Source of the DNA: Bacillota bacterium
Lineage (GTDB): Bacteria > Bacillota > Clostridia > Lachnospirales > Lachnospiraceae
Assembly (NCBI GenBank): GCA_023460575.1
Contig: JAEWPQ010000176.1
Coordinates: 1-13,211 of the forward strand
DNA: 13,211 nt
Reading direction: 5' to 3'
Each line of letters begins with the position of its first letter. Within the stretch, counting starts at the first letter, position 1. The notes beneath the pieces are model-generated. The model made no database searches, had not been told where the DNA came from, and worked only from the letters and a program-made list of their open reading frames with translations. This document shows positions 7,780 to 13,211 of this stretch, piece by piece. A program made the position numbers and the translations under genes.

Positions 7780-8236
7780 TCTGCCTTACATACTCACTTT
7801 CCGTTTTATCATAGTGAAGGATCTGGTCTTTATTCGCATAGACCATACCCAGTTCCTCAGTGGCAACTTTATACACATGATCAAGATCAACGGAAGTGTT
7901 AATGTTCATTTCCAATGCATCGTTTTCTGTTTTCAGTTTTTCCAGCTGTACTTCCCGGGTTTCGATTTCATGAATGCTGGCAGTAATTGAGGACTGCAAA
8001 TGCAGATAGTTCACACACAAACAAAGGGTAATGACTGCAGCAATCGTCAGCATAATTACATAAGGCAAATCCATCTGTAATGCTTTCTCGCGGTTCCGTC
8101 TGACGTGATGAGGCACGGGACGGCGAATTTCATCCGGCGTAGAATCCGGTCTTCTGACCGGCATGGTTTTACGGACAGTATTCCCCTGCACATAGGCAGA
8201 GTTCCCATAGGAATGCACATTTCTTCTTGCAGCCAC
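7757..8236 (-). CDS. ftsL: FtsL-type cell-division protein
   Basis: A 159-residue bitopic membrane protein of the FtsL/DivIC type. It has a long basic, proline-containing cytoplasmic N-terminus (1-55), one membrane segment (about 57-77) and an extracytoplasmic coiled coil (about 80-113, Leu-rich: I-E-T-R-E-V-Q-L-E-K-L-K). A C-terminal part then contains D-L-D-H-V-Y-K-V-A-T-E-E-L-G-M, which is typical of the family. FtsL sequences diverge widely, so position between rsmH and a class B PBP and the topology carry much of the call. FtsL forms a complex with DivIC and DivIB that activates the FtsW-PBP pair at the septum. The start codon is GTG with GGGAGG eight bases upstream; rsmH ends 17 bases before it. 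The 3' end overlaps the next gene by 23 bases. Confidence 0.88.
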   Translation of the reverse strand: MAARRNVHSYGNSAYVQGNTVRKTMPVRRPDSTPDEIRRPVPHHVRRNREKALQMDLPYVIMLTIAAVITLCLCVNYLHLQSSITASIHEIETREVQLEKLKTENDALEMNINTSVDLDHVYKVATEELGMVYANKDQILHYDKTESEYVRQNEDIPKQ

Positions 8237-8253
8237 TCTTTTTTCCTCCCTTT

Positions 8254-9192
8254 TTAGATTCGTTCAAACACGCGAAGCTTTGAACTCTTTGAGCGTTTGT
8301 TTTCTGATATTTCTTCTTCTGACGGTATAATGGGCTTTCTTGTTATAACCTTTCCCATGCTTTTTCTCCCGCAGACACAGACCGGAAAGTTAGGCGGGCA
8401 GATACAGGGATCTTCATTGTCCTTAAACCTTGTCTTTACAATACGGTCTTCCAGAGAGTGAAAGGTGATGATAGAAAGCCTTCCTCCCGGATTTAAGAGT
8501 CCGATCATGGTATCAAGAGAGTTCTTTAATACATCCAGTTCGTGATTCAGTTCAATCCTGATTGCCTGAAAGGTCCGTTTTGACGGGTGACCCCCCACAG
8601 CTCTTATCTTGGCAGGAATTGCCCCTTTTATAATTTCCGACAGTTCTCCCGCAGTTTCGATGGGTTTTGTCTCCCTGGCCCTTACAATGTGCTTTGCAAT
8701 ATTCTTTGCAAACTTGTCTTCTCCGTAGTCCCGTATAATGCGGTATAAATCAAATTCGCTGTATTGATTTATTATATCGGCGGCAGTCTGCGGGTTTCTC
8801 TGGTCCATTCTCATATCTAAAGGAGCATCATCTTCCCGATAGGTAAAACCTCTCTCCGGCACATCCAGCTGATAGGAGGATACTCCCAGATCCAGATAAA
8901 TACCATCCACCTTTTCAATTCCCAGTTCCGCTAAAACTCCATGTATATTTTCGTAATTGCTCCTGACCACGGTCACCTTGTCTTTATATTCTTTCAGCCG
9001 CTCTGTTGCTGCAGCAATGGCATCCGAGTCCTGGTCAATTCCGATTAATCTTCCGTGTTCCCCCAGGCGTCTGCATACTTCCAAAGCATGTCCGCCGCCC
9101 CCTAAGGTTCCATCAACATAAATCCCATCCGGTTTCATATTCAGGCTGTCAATGGTTTCATAAAGCAGCACCGATTTGTGTTCAAACATCAT
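8254..9192 (-). CDS. rsmH: RsmH (MraW), 16S rRNA (cytosine-1402-N4)-methyltransferase
   Basis: A 312-residue SAM-dependent methyltransferase that modifies N4 of C1402 in the decoding region of 16S rRNA. Visible motifs are H-K-S-V-L-L at the N-terminus, the SAM-binding D-G-T-L-G-G-G-G-H (27-35), I-D-Q-D-S-D-A (52-58), L-D-L-G-V-S-S-Y-Q-L-D (100-110), P-L-D-M-R-M-D (124-130), H-P-S-K-R-T-F-Q-A-I-R-I-E-L-N (202-216) and F-H-S-L-E-D-R (244-250). A cysteine cluster C-I-C-P-P-N-F-P-V-C-V-C-G is at 263-275. The length is typical. The ATG overlaps the mraZ stop (ATGA arrangement), with AAGGA eight bases upstream inside mraZ, so translation is probably coupled. An adjacent ATG one codon later is less well spaced. 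Confidence 0.97.
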   Translation of the reverse strand: MMFEHKSVLLYETIDSLNMKPDGIYVDGTLGGGGHALEVCRRLGEHGRLIGIDQDSDAIAAATERLKEYKDKVTVVRSNYENIHGVLAELGIEKVDGIYLDLGVSSYQLDVPERGFTYREDDAPLDMRMDQRNPQTAADIINQYSEFDLYRIIRDYGEDKFAKNIAKHIVRARETKPIETAGELSEIIKGAIPAKIRAVGGHPSKRTFQAIRIELNHELDVLKNSLDTMIGLLNPGGRLSIITFHSLEDRIVKTRFKDNEDPCICPPNFPVCVCGRKSMGKVITRKPIIPSEEEISENKRSKSSKLRVFERI

Positions 9193-9614
9193 ATACCTAG
9201 TCCTTCCATAGCTTCTGCGATTTCTTCCATATCATCATAGGTATTGGCTGCTGTCCATGCATCCTTGCTCCAGATCTCAATCCTGCTTCCAACTCCCACT
9301 AATACTGCGTCCTTATCGATTCCGGCGTGTTCTCTTAATACTGCCGGAAGCAGAATTCTTCCCTGCTTGTCCACTTCACAGGAACTTGCTCCTGCCAGAA
9401 AAAATCTGGAAAACTTTCTGGCATTGGTGTTCGTTAGCGGCAGGCTTTTTAGCTTTTCTTCCAGGGCGCTCCACTCATGATTGTCATACACAAATAAACA
9501 GCCGTCCAAGCCCTTCGTCACAACGAATTCTTCTCCTAGCTGCTCTCTGAATTTGGATGGGACAATGAGACGTCCCTTCGCATCGACCGTATGATTGTAT
9601 TCGCCCATGAACAT
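9189..9614 (-). CDS. mraZ: MraZ, transcriptional regulator of the dcw cluster
   Basis: A 141-residue DNA-binding protein with two tandem SpoVT/AbrB-like MraZ half-domains: D-A-K-G-R-L-I-V-P-S-K-F-R at 11-23 and D-K-Q-G-R-I-L-L-P-A-V-L-R at 82-94. The start is the ATG at 9614, giving the standard M-F-M-G-E-Y-N-H-T N-terminus and six bases after AGGTG. An upstream in-frame ATG at 9668 adds 18 residues not found in the family, and that ATG falls within the operator boxes. In Escherichia coli and Mycoplasma, MraZ forms ring-shaped oligomers that bind short repeats spaced about one helical turn apart in its own promoter region. The repeats upstream here (9654-9700) fit that, so autoregulation of the dcw operon is likely. 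It is the first gene of the operon. Confidence 0.96.
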   Translation of the reverse strand: MFMGEYNHTVDAKGRLIVPSKFREQLGEEFVVTKGLDGCLFVYDNHEWSALEEKLKSLPLTNTNARKFSRFFLAGASSCEVDKQGRILLPAVLREHAGIDKDAVLVGVGSRIEIWSKDAWTAANTYDDMEEIAEAMEGLGI

Positions 9615-9620
9615 ACTAAT

Positions 9621-9625
9621 CACCT
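9621..9625 (-). promoter_or_regulatory. Ribosome binding site AGGTG deciding the mraZ start
   Basis: AGGTG is six bases before the ATG at 9614. It supports the family-standard 141-residue protein over the 159-residue extension. Confidence 0.6.
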
Positions 9626-9653
9626 GCTTGTACTTCGGTTTGGGAAAAACAAA

Positions 9654-9700
9654 CCACTTTTCCCCCATTTCCTACCACTTCGTACCACTTTCCACCACTT
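9654..9700 (-). promoter_or_regulatory. MraZ operator: array of AAGTGG boxes with 10-bp period
   Basis: On the minus strand AAGTGG occurs at 9700..9695, 9690..9685 and 9680..9675, exactly ten bases apart. A degenerate AAATGG follows at 9670..9665 in the same register, and another AAGTGG lies at 9659..9654, eleven bases on. MraZ boxes described in other bacteria are short G-rich TGGG-type repeats spaced one helical turn apart between promoter and mraZ; this array has the same spacing, place and core. It begins at about the predicted transcript start, so bound MraZ would block initiation or early elongation. Confidence 0.8.
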
Positions 9701-9708
9701 GTACTCTA

Positions 9709-9737
9709 ATTCTAGTACATTTGATTCAAAAACGCAA
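9709..9737 (-). promoter_or_regulatory. Predicted sigma-A promoter of the dcw operon
   Basis: TTGCGT (9737..9732) and TAGAAT (9714..9709) are separated by 17 bases on the minus strand. The sequence just upstream of the -35, to about 9775, is very AT-rich and could act as an UP element. The predicted start near 9702 abuts the first MraZ box. The mraZ leader would be about 90 bases. Confidence 0.65.
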
Positions 9738-9820
9738 GGATAATTTCGAATAATTTTCAATTTAATTTGGCTTATTTACTGGGGTTGGCGGACTTTTTCC
9801 AATATTTTCCATTATGGGAC

Positions 9821-9877
9821 AAAAAAGGCAATTGCCAAAACCTCTGCAAATATACAGGGTTGTGGCAATTACCTTTT
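9821..9877 (-). terminator. Intrinsic terminator of the marR-MATE unit, possibly bidirectional
   Basis: Arms at 9823-9842 and 9858-9877 pair at 18 of 20 positions around a 15-base loop. On the minus strand the stem ends in a run of six T (9826..9821). It lies about 117 bases after the MATE stop and about 80 bases before the dcw promoter, so it insulates the two units. The left arm contains the perfect palindrome GGCAATTGCC. On the plus strand the T run is shorter (four), so termination in that direction is less certain. Confidence 0.75.
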
Positions 9878-9994
9878 CTAATTACAAAATTATTTTATGA
9901 TGATTTTTTAAGCATTTTAGCGTAACTTTTTTATAATTCCATCCTGGAATGCCATTGCCTGATGGTAACAGTATGATCTATAAAATGAAAAATA
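9878..9994. other. Non-coding stretch downstream of the MATE gene
   Basis: AT-rich spacer between the MATE stop and the terminator hairpin. I see no open reading frame of note. A small perfect inverted repeat (ATTCCA, three bases, TGGAAT) lies at 9936-9950 without a T run in either direction. Confidence 0.5.
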
Positions 9995-11380
9995 TTATAC
10001 TTCATCGGGATTAAATGTTATACGTTCTTTCAGCGGAGTATTCATGATTTTTTTCCTGGATGAAATCCACAAAATCACTCCAACAGTACAGGCGACTATT
10101 TCAGAGGCTGTCATAGACCATATTACCCCGTTTAATTGGAACAGATTGTTTCCAATAATAATAATCGGGATTAGGGCAATCCCTCTGGCGACAGACATAA
10201 TGTTAGACTGAACGCTTTTTCCAAATGCCTGATACATACTGGTAAAAAAACCTGAAATGCCTGCAAACAAGGTAGAGATCAATAAAGCAGCAAGAATTTC
10301 TGCACCAACAGTTATAACGGCTTCATCAGTGCTGAACATTTCAAGAACCTGAGTGCGGAATACAAATAAGACGGCTGCAATAACCAGGATAACACTGACA
10401 AGATATAACACCGTTGTTTTCAAAACTTTATTCAATCGTTCCATATTATTGGAAGAGTAAGAAAACGCAATAAGGGGAATAACGCCCATATATATTCCCA
10501 TACCAATAAAATCTGATATTTGACATACCCGGTTTGCCACGCCAAAAGCCGCAACAACATGGTCTCCATACAGGACTGCGTAATTGTTGAACATCAGGCT
10601 TGATACAATTAAAAAGCCAGACAGCAGGAAAGCAGATATACCAATCTTAAAAATGCTAAAGACTATTTCTTTTGTAGGTTTAAAATCTTTAACACTGACG
10701 CTCTGAACAGGACTTTTACTTTTGAGGTAGTAAATATAATATGCAACGGCACATGCATTGCCGATAACAGTTGCTGCAGCCGCCCCCATCACATCCATAT
10801 AAAAAAGAAAAATGAATATCGGGTCAAGAATGATATTAACAACTACGCTGATAATCATTCCAATCATAGATTCGGTTGAAGCACCTTCACCCCTGACCGT
10901 TTGCGCCAGTGTAAAATTGGTGGTTACAAACGGACTTCCGATTACGAAAGCAAGGATATAGTCTTTTGTGTGGAACAGCGTTTCTCCGGTAGCTCCTAAC
11001 ACTTTCAATACTGGGGACAATACAGGGAGGCAAATTAACATAAATACTACTCCTGAAAGTAGAGAAAGATAAAGATTTACTGACGAAGCTTTTTTCACAC
11101 CCTCAATGTTTTTCTCGCCTAGCAATCTAGAGATATATGTGCTGCCTCCCGTTCCAAAAACTTCTCCAAGCGCCATGAGAATGGTTGTAAACGGCAAAGC
11201 AAGTGTAATGGAGGCCAGCATGGATGTACTTCCCAGCCTTCCAATAAAGTAAGCGTCTGTAATGTTATAAATCATATTGACAATCATGCCTAAAATCATG
11301 GGTATAGCCATGTGAGCGATTGCTTTTGGTACAGGTGCCTTTTCAAGATAATATATTGAGTCCTTTTTTGTGTTTTCCAT
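9995..11380 (-). CDS. MATE-family multidrug efflux transporter, MepA-like
   Basis: A 461-residue membrane protein with about twelve hydrophobic segments, of normal MATE length. The N-terminus I-Y-Y-L-E-K-A-P-V-P-K-A, then I-P-M-I-L-G-M, G-T-G-G-S-T-Y-I-S-R-L-L-G and N-I-I-L-D-P-I-F-I-F are hallmarks of the MATE family and recall Staphylococcus aureus MepA (Y-Y-F-E-K-S-P-V; T-Y-I-S-R-L-L-G). MATE pumps export cationic drugs and dyes in exchange for Na+ or H+; the substrate here is unknown. The ATG has AAAGGAGG nine bases upstream. A MarR regulator gene lies directly upstream, as with mepR-mepA, and two copies of the shared 18-bp operator lie in the 119-base gap. The pair looks more AT-rich by eye than the dcw genes and is closed off by terminators, consistent with a movable cassette. 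Confidence 0.93.
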   Translation of the reverse strand: MENTKKDSIYYLEKAPVPKAIAHMAIPMILGMIVNMIYNITDAYFIGRLGSTSMLASITLALPFTTILMALGEVFGTGGSTYISRLLGEKNIEGVKKASSVNLYLSLLSGVVFMLICLPVLSPVLKVLGATGETLFHTKDYILAFVIGSPFVTTNFTLAQTVRGEGASTESMIGMIISVVVNIILDPIFIFLFYMDVMGAAAATVIGNACAVAYYIYYLKSKSPVQSVSVKDFKPTKEIVFSIFKIGISAFLLSGFLIVSSLMFNNYAVLYGDHVVAAFGVANRVCQISDFIGMGIYMGVIPLIAFSYSSNNMERLNKVLKTTVLYLVSVILVIAAVLFVFRTQVLEMFSTDEAVITVGAEILAALLISTLFAGISGFFTSMYQAFGKSVQSNIMSVARGIALIPIIIIGNNLFQLNGVIWSMTASEIVACTVGVILWISSRKKIMNTPLKERITFNPDEV

Positions 11381-11402
11381 TGGGAATATCCTCCTTTAAT
11401 TA

Positions 11403-11420
11403 TAGGTTCAATTCTACCTA
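11403..11420. promoter_or_regulatory. MarR operator copy A, in the MATE leader
   Basis: The 18-mer TAGGTTCAATTCTACCTA is an imperfect palindrome with TAGGT and ACCTA ends. It sits between the predicted MATE promoter and the ribosome binding site and matches the three other copies near marR and MATE. Confidence 0.6.
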
Positions 11421-11454
11421 TTTATCGATTGTTATTTCATTATTCAGCGAATAA

Positions 11455-11483
11455 ATTAGGTATAAATCTACTTATATTGTCAA
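11455..11483 (-). promoter_or_regulatory. Predicted MATE gene promoter overlapping an operator
   Basis: A perfect -35 TTGACA (11483..11478) is followed after 17 bases by a weak -10, CCTAAT (11460..11455). Operator copy B covers most of the spacer and part of the -10. The weak -10 makes the exact start uncertain; read-through from marR is also possible since no terminator is seen between the genes. Confidence 0.5.
11457..11474. promoter_or_regulatory. MarR operator copy B, in the MATE promoter spacer
   Basis: The 18-mer TAGGTATAAATCTACTTA shares the TAGGT...TCTAC.T pattern with copies A, C and D. It begins exactly 54 bases from copy A and lies between the -35 and -10 elements of the predicted MATE promoter. 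Confidence 0.6.
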
Positions 11484-11499
11484 AAAATAAGTTAATGTT

Positions 11500-11952
11500 T
11501 TATATGTGTGATTCTATGCCTAAATTATCATAAGTCCGTTTTAGAAACATTAAGTAGATAACTTTCTCCTCCTCTGAAAATCCAGCCAGCAATTCATCCG
11601 TTATTGCATTGAGAATGCCGGACATTTCATAAAGAAGCACCTTCGCCTTTTCGGTAAGTTCTATCAGTATAGTCCTACCATCCTCATTACCTGAACGGCG
11701 TATAATAAATCCATTCTTTTCAAGACTGTTGAGTAAGCTTGTTACTGATGGTCCGGAAATCTGCATGGCTCCACTCAAGTATCTGCGGCTAATTTCCTTC
11801 CCAGATCTTTGTGCTCCATCAATGTGCCCCAAAAGGCGTGCTTGTGGCTCGGTAATCTCATATGCCGCCAGCTTTTGGTCGTTTTTATAACGTAACACAT
11901 GAGCTATATTTTTTATGTAAAAGTCATGGGGAATCATATCATCACGCTTCAT
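11500..11952 (-). CDS. MarR-family winged-helix repressor of the efflux gene
   Basis: A 150-residue cytoplasmic MarR-type regulator, normally a homodimer that leaves DNA when it binds a small ligand. The winged helix-turn-helix spans about 35-100, with recognition helix I-S-G-P-S-V-T-S-L-L-N-S-L-E-K-N-G-F (65-82) and a wing carrying E-D-G-R-T (90-94), the family's D-x-R-type element. Flanking N- and C-terminal helices would form the dimer interface. The start is the ATG at 11952, eight bases after AAAGGAG; an ATG six codons upstream (11970) precedes that site and would leave a leader of under 20 bases. The promoter carries two 18-bp palindromes, and two more copies precede the MATE gene, so it very probably represses itself and the pump. 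The arrangement resembles mepR-mepA of S. aureus; the ligand is not known. Confidence 0.93.
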   Translation of the reverse strand: MKRDDMIPHDFYIKNIAHVLRYKNDQKLAAYEITEPQARLLGHIDGAQRSGKEISRRYLSGAMQISGPSVTSLLNSLEKNGFIIRRSGNEDGRTILIELTEKAKVLLYEMSGILNAITDELLAGFSEEEKVIYLMFLKRTYDNLGIESHI

Positions 11953-11960
11953 TGCATTCG

Positions 11961-11967
11961 CTCCTTT
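11961..11967 (-). promoter_or_regulatory. Ribosome binding site AAAGGAG deciding the marR start
   Basis: AAAGGAG lies eight bases before the ATG at 11952. It directly follows the alternative ATG at 11970, making that longer start unlikely. Confidence 0.7.
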
Positions 11968-11972
11968 CATAA

Positions 11973-11990
11973 TAGGTTAACCTCTACCTT
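11973..11990. promoter_or_regulatory. MarR operator copy C, over the marR transcript start
   Basis: The 18-mer TAGGTTAACCTCTACCTT follows the same TAGGT...TCTACCT pattern as the other copies and lies just downstream of the -10 element. It also contains the nested palindrome AGGTTAACCT. Confidence 0.65.
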
Positions 11991-11993
11991 TAT

Positions 11994-12022
11994 ATTATAT
12001 AGGTAGATTTCTACCTTGTCAA
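11994..12022 (-). promoter_or_regulatory. Consensus sigma-A promoter of marR
   Basis: TTGACA (12022..12017) and TATAAT (11999..11994) are both perfect and are separated by the ideal 17 bases. Operator copy D fills the spacer exactly. Such a strong promoter blocked by a repressor is typical of an inducible autoregulated unit. Confidence 0.85.
12000..12017. promoter_or_regulatory. MarR operator copy D, filling the marR promoter spacer
   Basis: The 18-mer TAGGTAGATTTCTACCTT holds a perfect inverted repeat, AGGTAGA-TT-TCTACCT. It is the best palindrome of the four copies and lies between -35 and -10, where bound protein would exclude RNA polymerase. Its start is 27 bases from that of copy C. Confidence 0.8.
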
Positions 12023-12041
12023 TACTAAATAGCTATAAGCC

Positions 12042-12080
12042 AAAAAAGAACAGGATATGTATCTCTACACATTCTGTTCT
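12042..12080 (-). terminator. Intrinsic terminator of the lgt-spo0E-like unit
   Basis: AGAACAG at 12047-12053 pairs with CTGTTCT at 12074-12080. The stem extends inward with a wobble and a mismatch to a six-base loop. On the minus strand it ends in six T (12047..12042). It lies about 43 bases after the small gene's stop and just upstream of the marR promoter. Confidence 0.8.
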
Positions 12081-12122
12081 CCAAAAACACTTGATTTAAA
12101 ACATTTACTTTTGCTTAATTTA

Positions 12123-12275
12123 TTAATAACCCGCTTCGATATATTGTTCAATTAATTTATCCAACTCCACGCTTCTAAGATAAATCACTTCTCCATCCTC
12201 GTGATCAATGCTTGTATTTAATCTTTCCCTTGCAACTTCTATATTCTGTATTAACTCTTCTTTTGACATTATCAT
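12123..12275 (-). CDS. Spo0E-like aspartyl-phosphate phosphatase (small protein)
   Basis: A 50-residue protein, M-I-M-S-K-E-E-L-I-Q to I-E-A-G-Y, predicted as two short helices. It carries the Spo0E-family signature S-V-E-L-D-K-L-I (35-42; S-Q-E-L-D in the type members), in which the Asp is required for activity. In Bacillus these small proteins dephosphorylate phospho-Spo0A and delay sporulation; in Clostridia the targets are less clear. The start is the ATG at 12275, nine bases after AAAGGAG, which lies inside the end of lgt. The ATG two codons later is 15 bases away, too far. It begins one base after the lgt stop, so expression is probably coupled to lgt, and a terminator follows. A regulatory small protein cotranscribed with a lipoprotein-modifying enzyme is unexpected. 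Confidence 0.85.
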   Translation of the reverse strand: MIMSKEELIQNIEVARERLNTSIDHEDGEVIYLRSVELDKLIEQYIEAGY

Positions 12276-12276
12276 A

Positions 12277-13155
12277 TCATGATTCTCCTTTGCTCTTTAT
12301 TCGTATCTGTCTGTGTTTACAGAAGAGCACAAGAGTAGATATCACTACCAAAATCAATGACAGCGCCTGAGACACCGGTATGCCAGTACTAAAAAAGATC
12401 AGCTGATCTGTACGGAGTCCTTCGATCCATACTCGTCCCAATCCATAGCCCAGCAGGTAGATCAGAAGCATCTCCCCATCGAATTTTTTGCGTTTCCGAT
12501 ACCATAACATAAATATCAGAACACATAAATTCCATACTGATTCATAAAGGAAAGTGGGGTGAACCTGTATAAACTCCACACCATCTTTCACAATTAAATG
12601 GTTTAACAGCTCCTTAGATATCATATTCTCATTAACAAGCGCCCTTCTGATTCTCATAGCAAACAGGCCGTCTGTATATCCGCCAAATGCCTCGCAATTA
12701 AAGAAGTTTCCCCATCTTCCTATAATTTGCCCGGTAATCAAGCCTAAGCAACCAGTGTCCGCCAAAGAAAAGAAGGAAAGTTTCTTCACTCTGGTGTAAA
12801 CCGTGAGGGTAATGACAGCTCCTATGACGCCACCGTAGATTGCCAGCCCTCCTGCCCTGAGATTAAATATCTGAATCAGATCGTCTTTATAATTAGCCCA
12901 GTCAAAAATTACATAATAAATCCGGGCTCCCATAATAGATATAATGATTGCATACAGTGCAAAATCCAGATATATATCCGGGTCCTGCCCTCTGCGCTTT
13001 GCATCTCCTGCCGCAACCCAAAGACCTGTCAAGATTCCAATCCCAATAATAATACCGTAAAATGCAATGCGGAATCCAAATATCGAGATACTGTTTTGCA
13101 GATGGTCAATGGTAATTCCCAAATGCACAAAACTAATATCTGCCGTATTTGCCAT
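12277..13155 (-). CDS. lgt: Lgt, phosphatidylglycerol--prolipoprotein diacylglyceryl transferase
   Basis: A 292-residue membrane enzyme that moves diacylglycerol from phosphatidylglycerol to the lipobox cysteine of prolipoproteins, the first step of lipoprotein maturation. About seven hydrophobic segments are visible. The Lgt signature G-R-W-G-N-F-F-N-C-E-A-F-G is at 146-158, and its Arg147 matches E. coli Arg143. V-H-P-T-F-L-Y-E-S (198-206) and G-Y-G-L-G-R-V-W-I-E-G-L-R (236-248) also match the family. In the A-G-G-L-A-I-Y-G-G segment Tyr107 stands where E. coli has the essential His103. The ATG has AAAGGAG seven bases upstream, and the length is normal. It is the first visible gene of a two-gene unit with the Spo0E-like gene. 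Confidence 0.95.
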   Translation of the reverse strand: MANTADISFVHLGITIDHLQNSISIFGFRIAFYGIIIGIGILTGLWVAAGDAKRRGQDPDIYLDFALYAIIISIMGARIYYVIFDWANYKDDLIQIFNLRAGGLAIYGGVIGAVITLTVYTRVKKLSFFSLADTGCLGLITGQIIGRWGNFFNCEAFGGYTDGLFAMRIRRALVNENMISKELLNHLIVKDGVEFIQVHPTFLYESVWNLCVLIFMLWYRKRKKFDGEMLLIYLLGYGLGRVWIEGLRTDQLIFFSTGIPVSQALSLILVVISTLVLFCKHRQIRIKSKGES

Positions 13156-13182
13156 TCGTCTTCTCCTTTCGATGTTTTCTTT

Positions 13183-13211
13183 ATTTTACCCCGCTAAAAC
13201 ACAAAAATCAA
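13183..13211 (-). promoter_or_regulatory. Candidate sigma-A promoter of lgt at the window edge
   Basis: TTGATT (13211..13206) and TAAAAT (13188..13183) are separated by 17 bases on the minus strand. The -35 touches the last base of the window. A start near 13176 would give a leader of about 20 bases that still holds the ribosome binding site. Confidence 0.45.

Noticed and set aside
9615..9668. 18-codon N-terminal extension of mraZ from the ATG at 9668
   Set aside because: It overlaps the MraZ boxes, has no suitably spaced ribosome binding site, and MraZ proteins begin near M-F-M-G-E-Y.
9654..9700. Short tandem repeats that might suggest a CRISPR or microsatellite
   Set aside because: The units are only about ten bases, with no spacers of CRISPR length, and position plus core sequence fit an MraZ operator.
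9936..9950. Small inverted repeat ATTCCA-TCC-TGGAAT downstream of the MATE gene
   Set aside because: The stem is six pairs with no T run after it in either direction, so it is not supported as a terminator.

Overview
The window looks like chromosomal DNA of a low-to-moderate-GC, endospore-forming Firmicute, most likely class Clostridia and probably Lachnospiraceae. This rests on the two tandem FtsI/SpoVD-type PBPs in a dcw cluster, strong GGAGG ribosome binding sites, a Spo0E-like phosphatase gene and the protein sequences. It is an inference without database support. Every gene I can support lies on the minus strand, so transcription runs from high to low coordinates.

Layout in transcription order. 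(1) 13211-12042: lgt (lipoprotein diacylglyceryl transferase) with a candidate promoter at the window edge. It is followed after one base by a 50-codon Spo0E-like phosphatase gene and an intrinsic terminator. (2) 12022-9821: a self-contained drug-efflux cassette, a MarR-type repressor followed by a MepA-like MATE transporter. Four copies of one 18-bp operator sit in and next to the two promoters, and a long hairpin terminator closes the unit. (3) 9737-1: the division and cell-wall (dcw) cluster. It has a good sigma-A promoter, a 10-bp-period array of MraZ boxes, then mraZ, rsmH, ftsL, a 751-aa PBP, a 586-aa PBP, mraY, murD, ftsW, and the first eight codons of what is probably murA running off the left edge.

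The dcw genes work as a unit. MraZ controls the operon and RsmH methylates 16S rRNA. FtsL, the FtsI-type PBPs and FtsW form the septal peptidoglycan synthase, while MraY and MurD (with MurA) make lipid-linked precursor. murE and murF, usually near mraY, are absent here. An internal promoter candidate precedes mraY.

Five genes are best started at internal codons chosen by Shine-Dalgarno placement (ftsW, mraY, the 586-aa PBP, mraZ, marR), and murA at a TTG. The main points for a second look are the four-operator MarR/MATE circuit, the MraZ box array, the hidden Spo0E-like gene coupled to lgt, and several active-site or signature deviations: KTA for KTG in one PBP, NNLSS for PDxGT in FtsW, and Tyr for the essential His in Lgt. 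I do not see a wholly new system; most of the window is a conserved core locus plus one efflux cassette.
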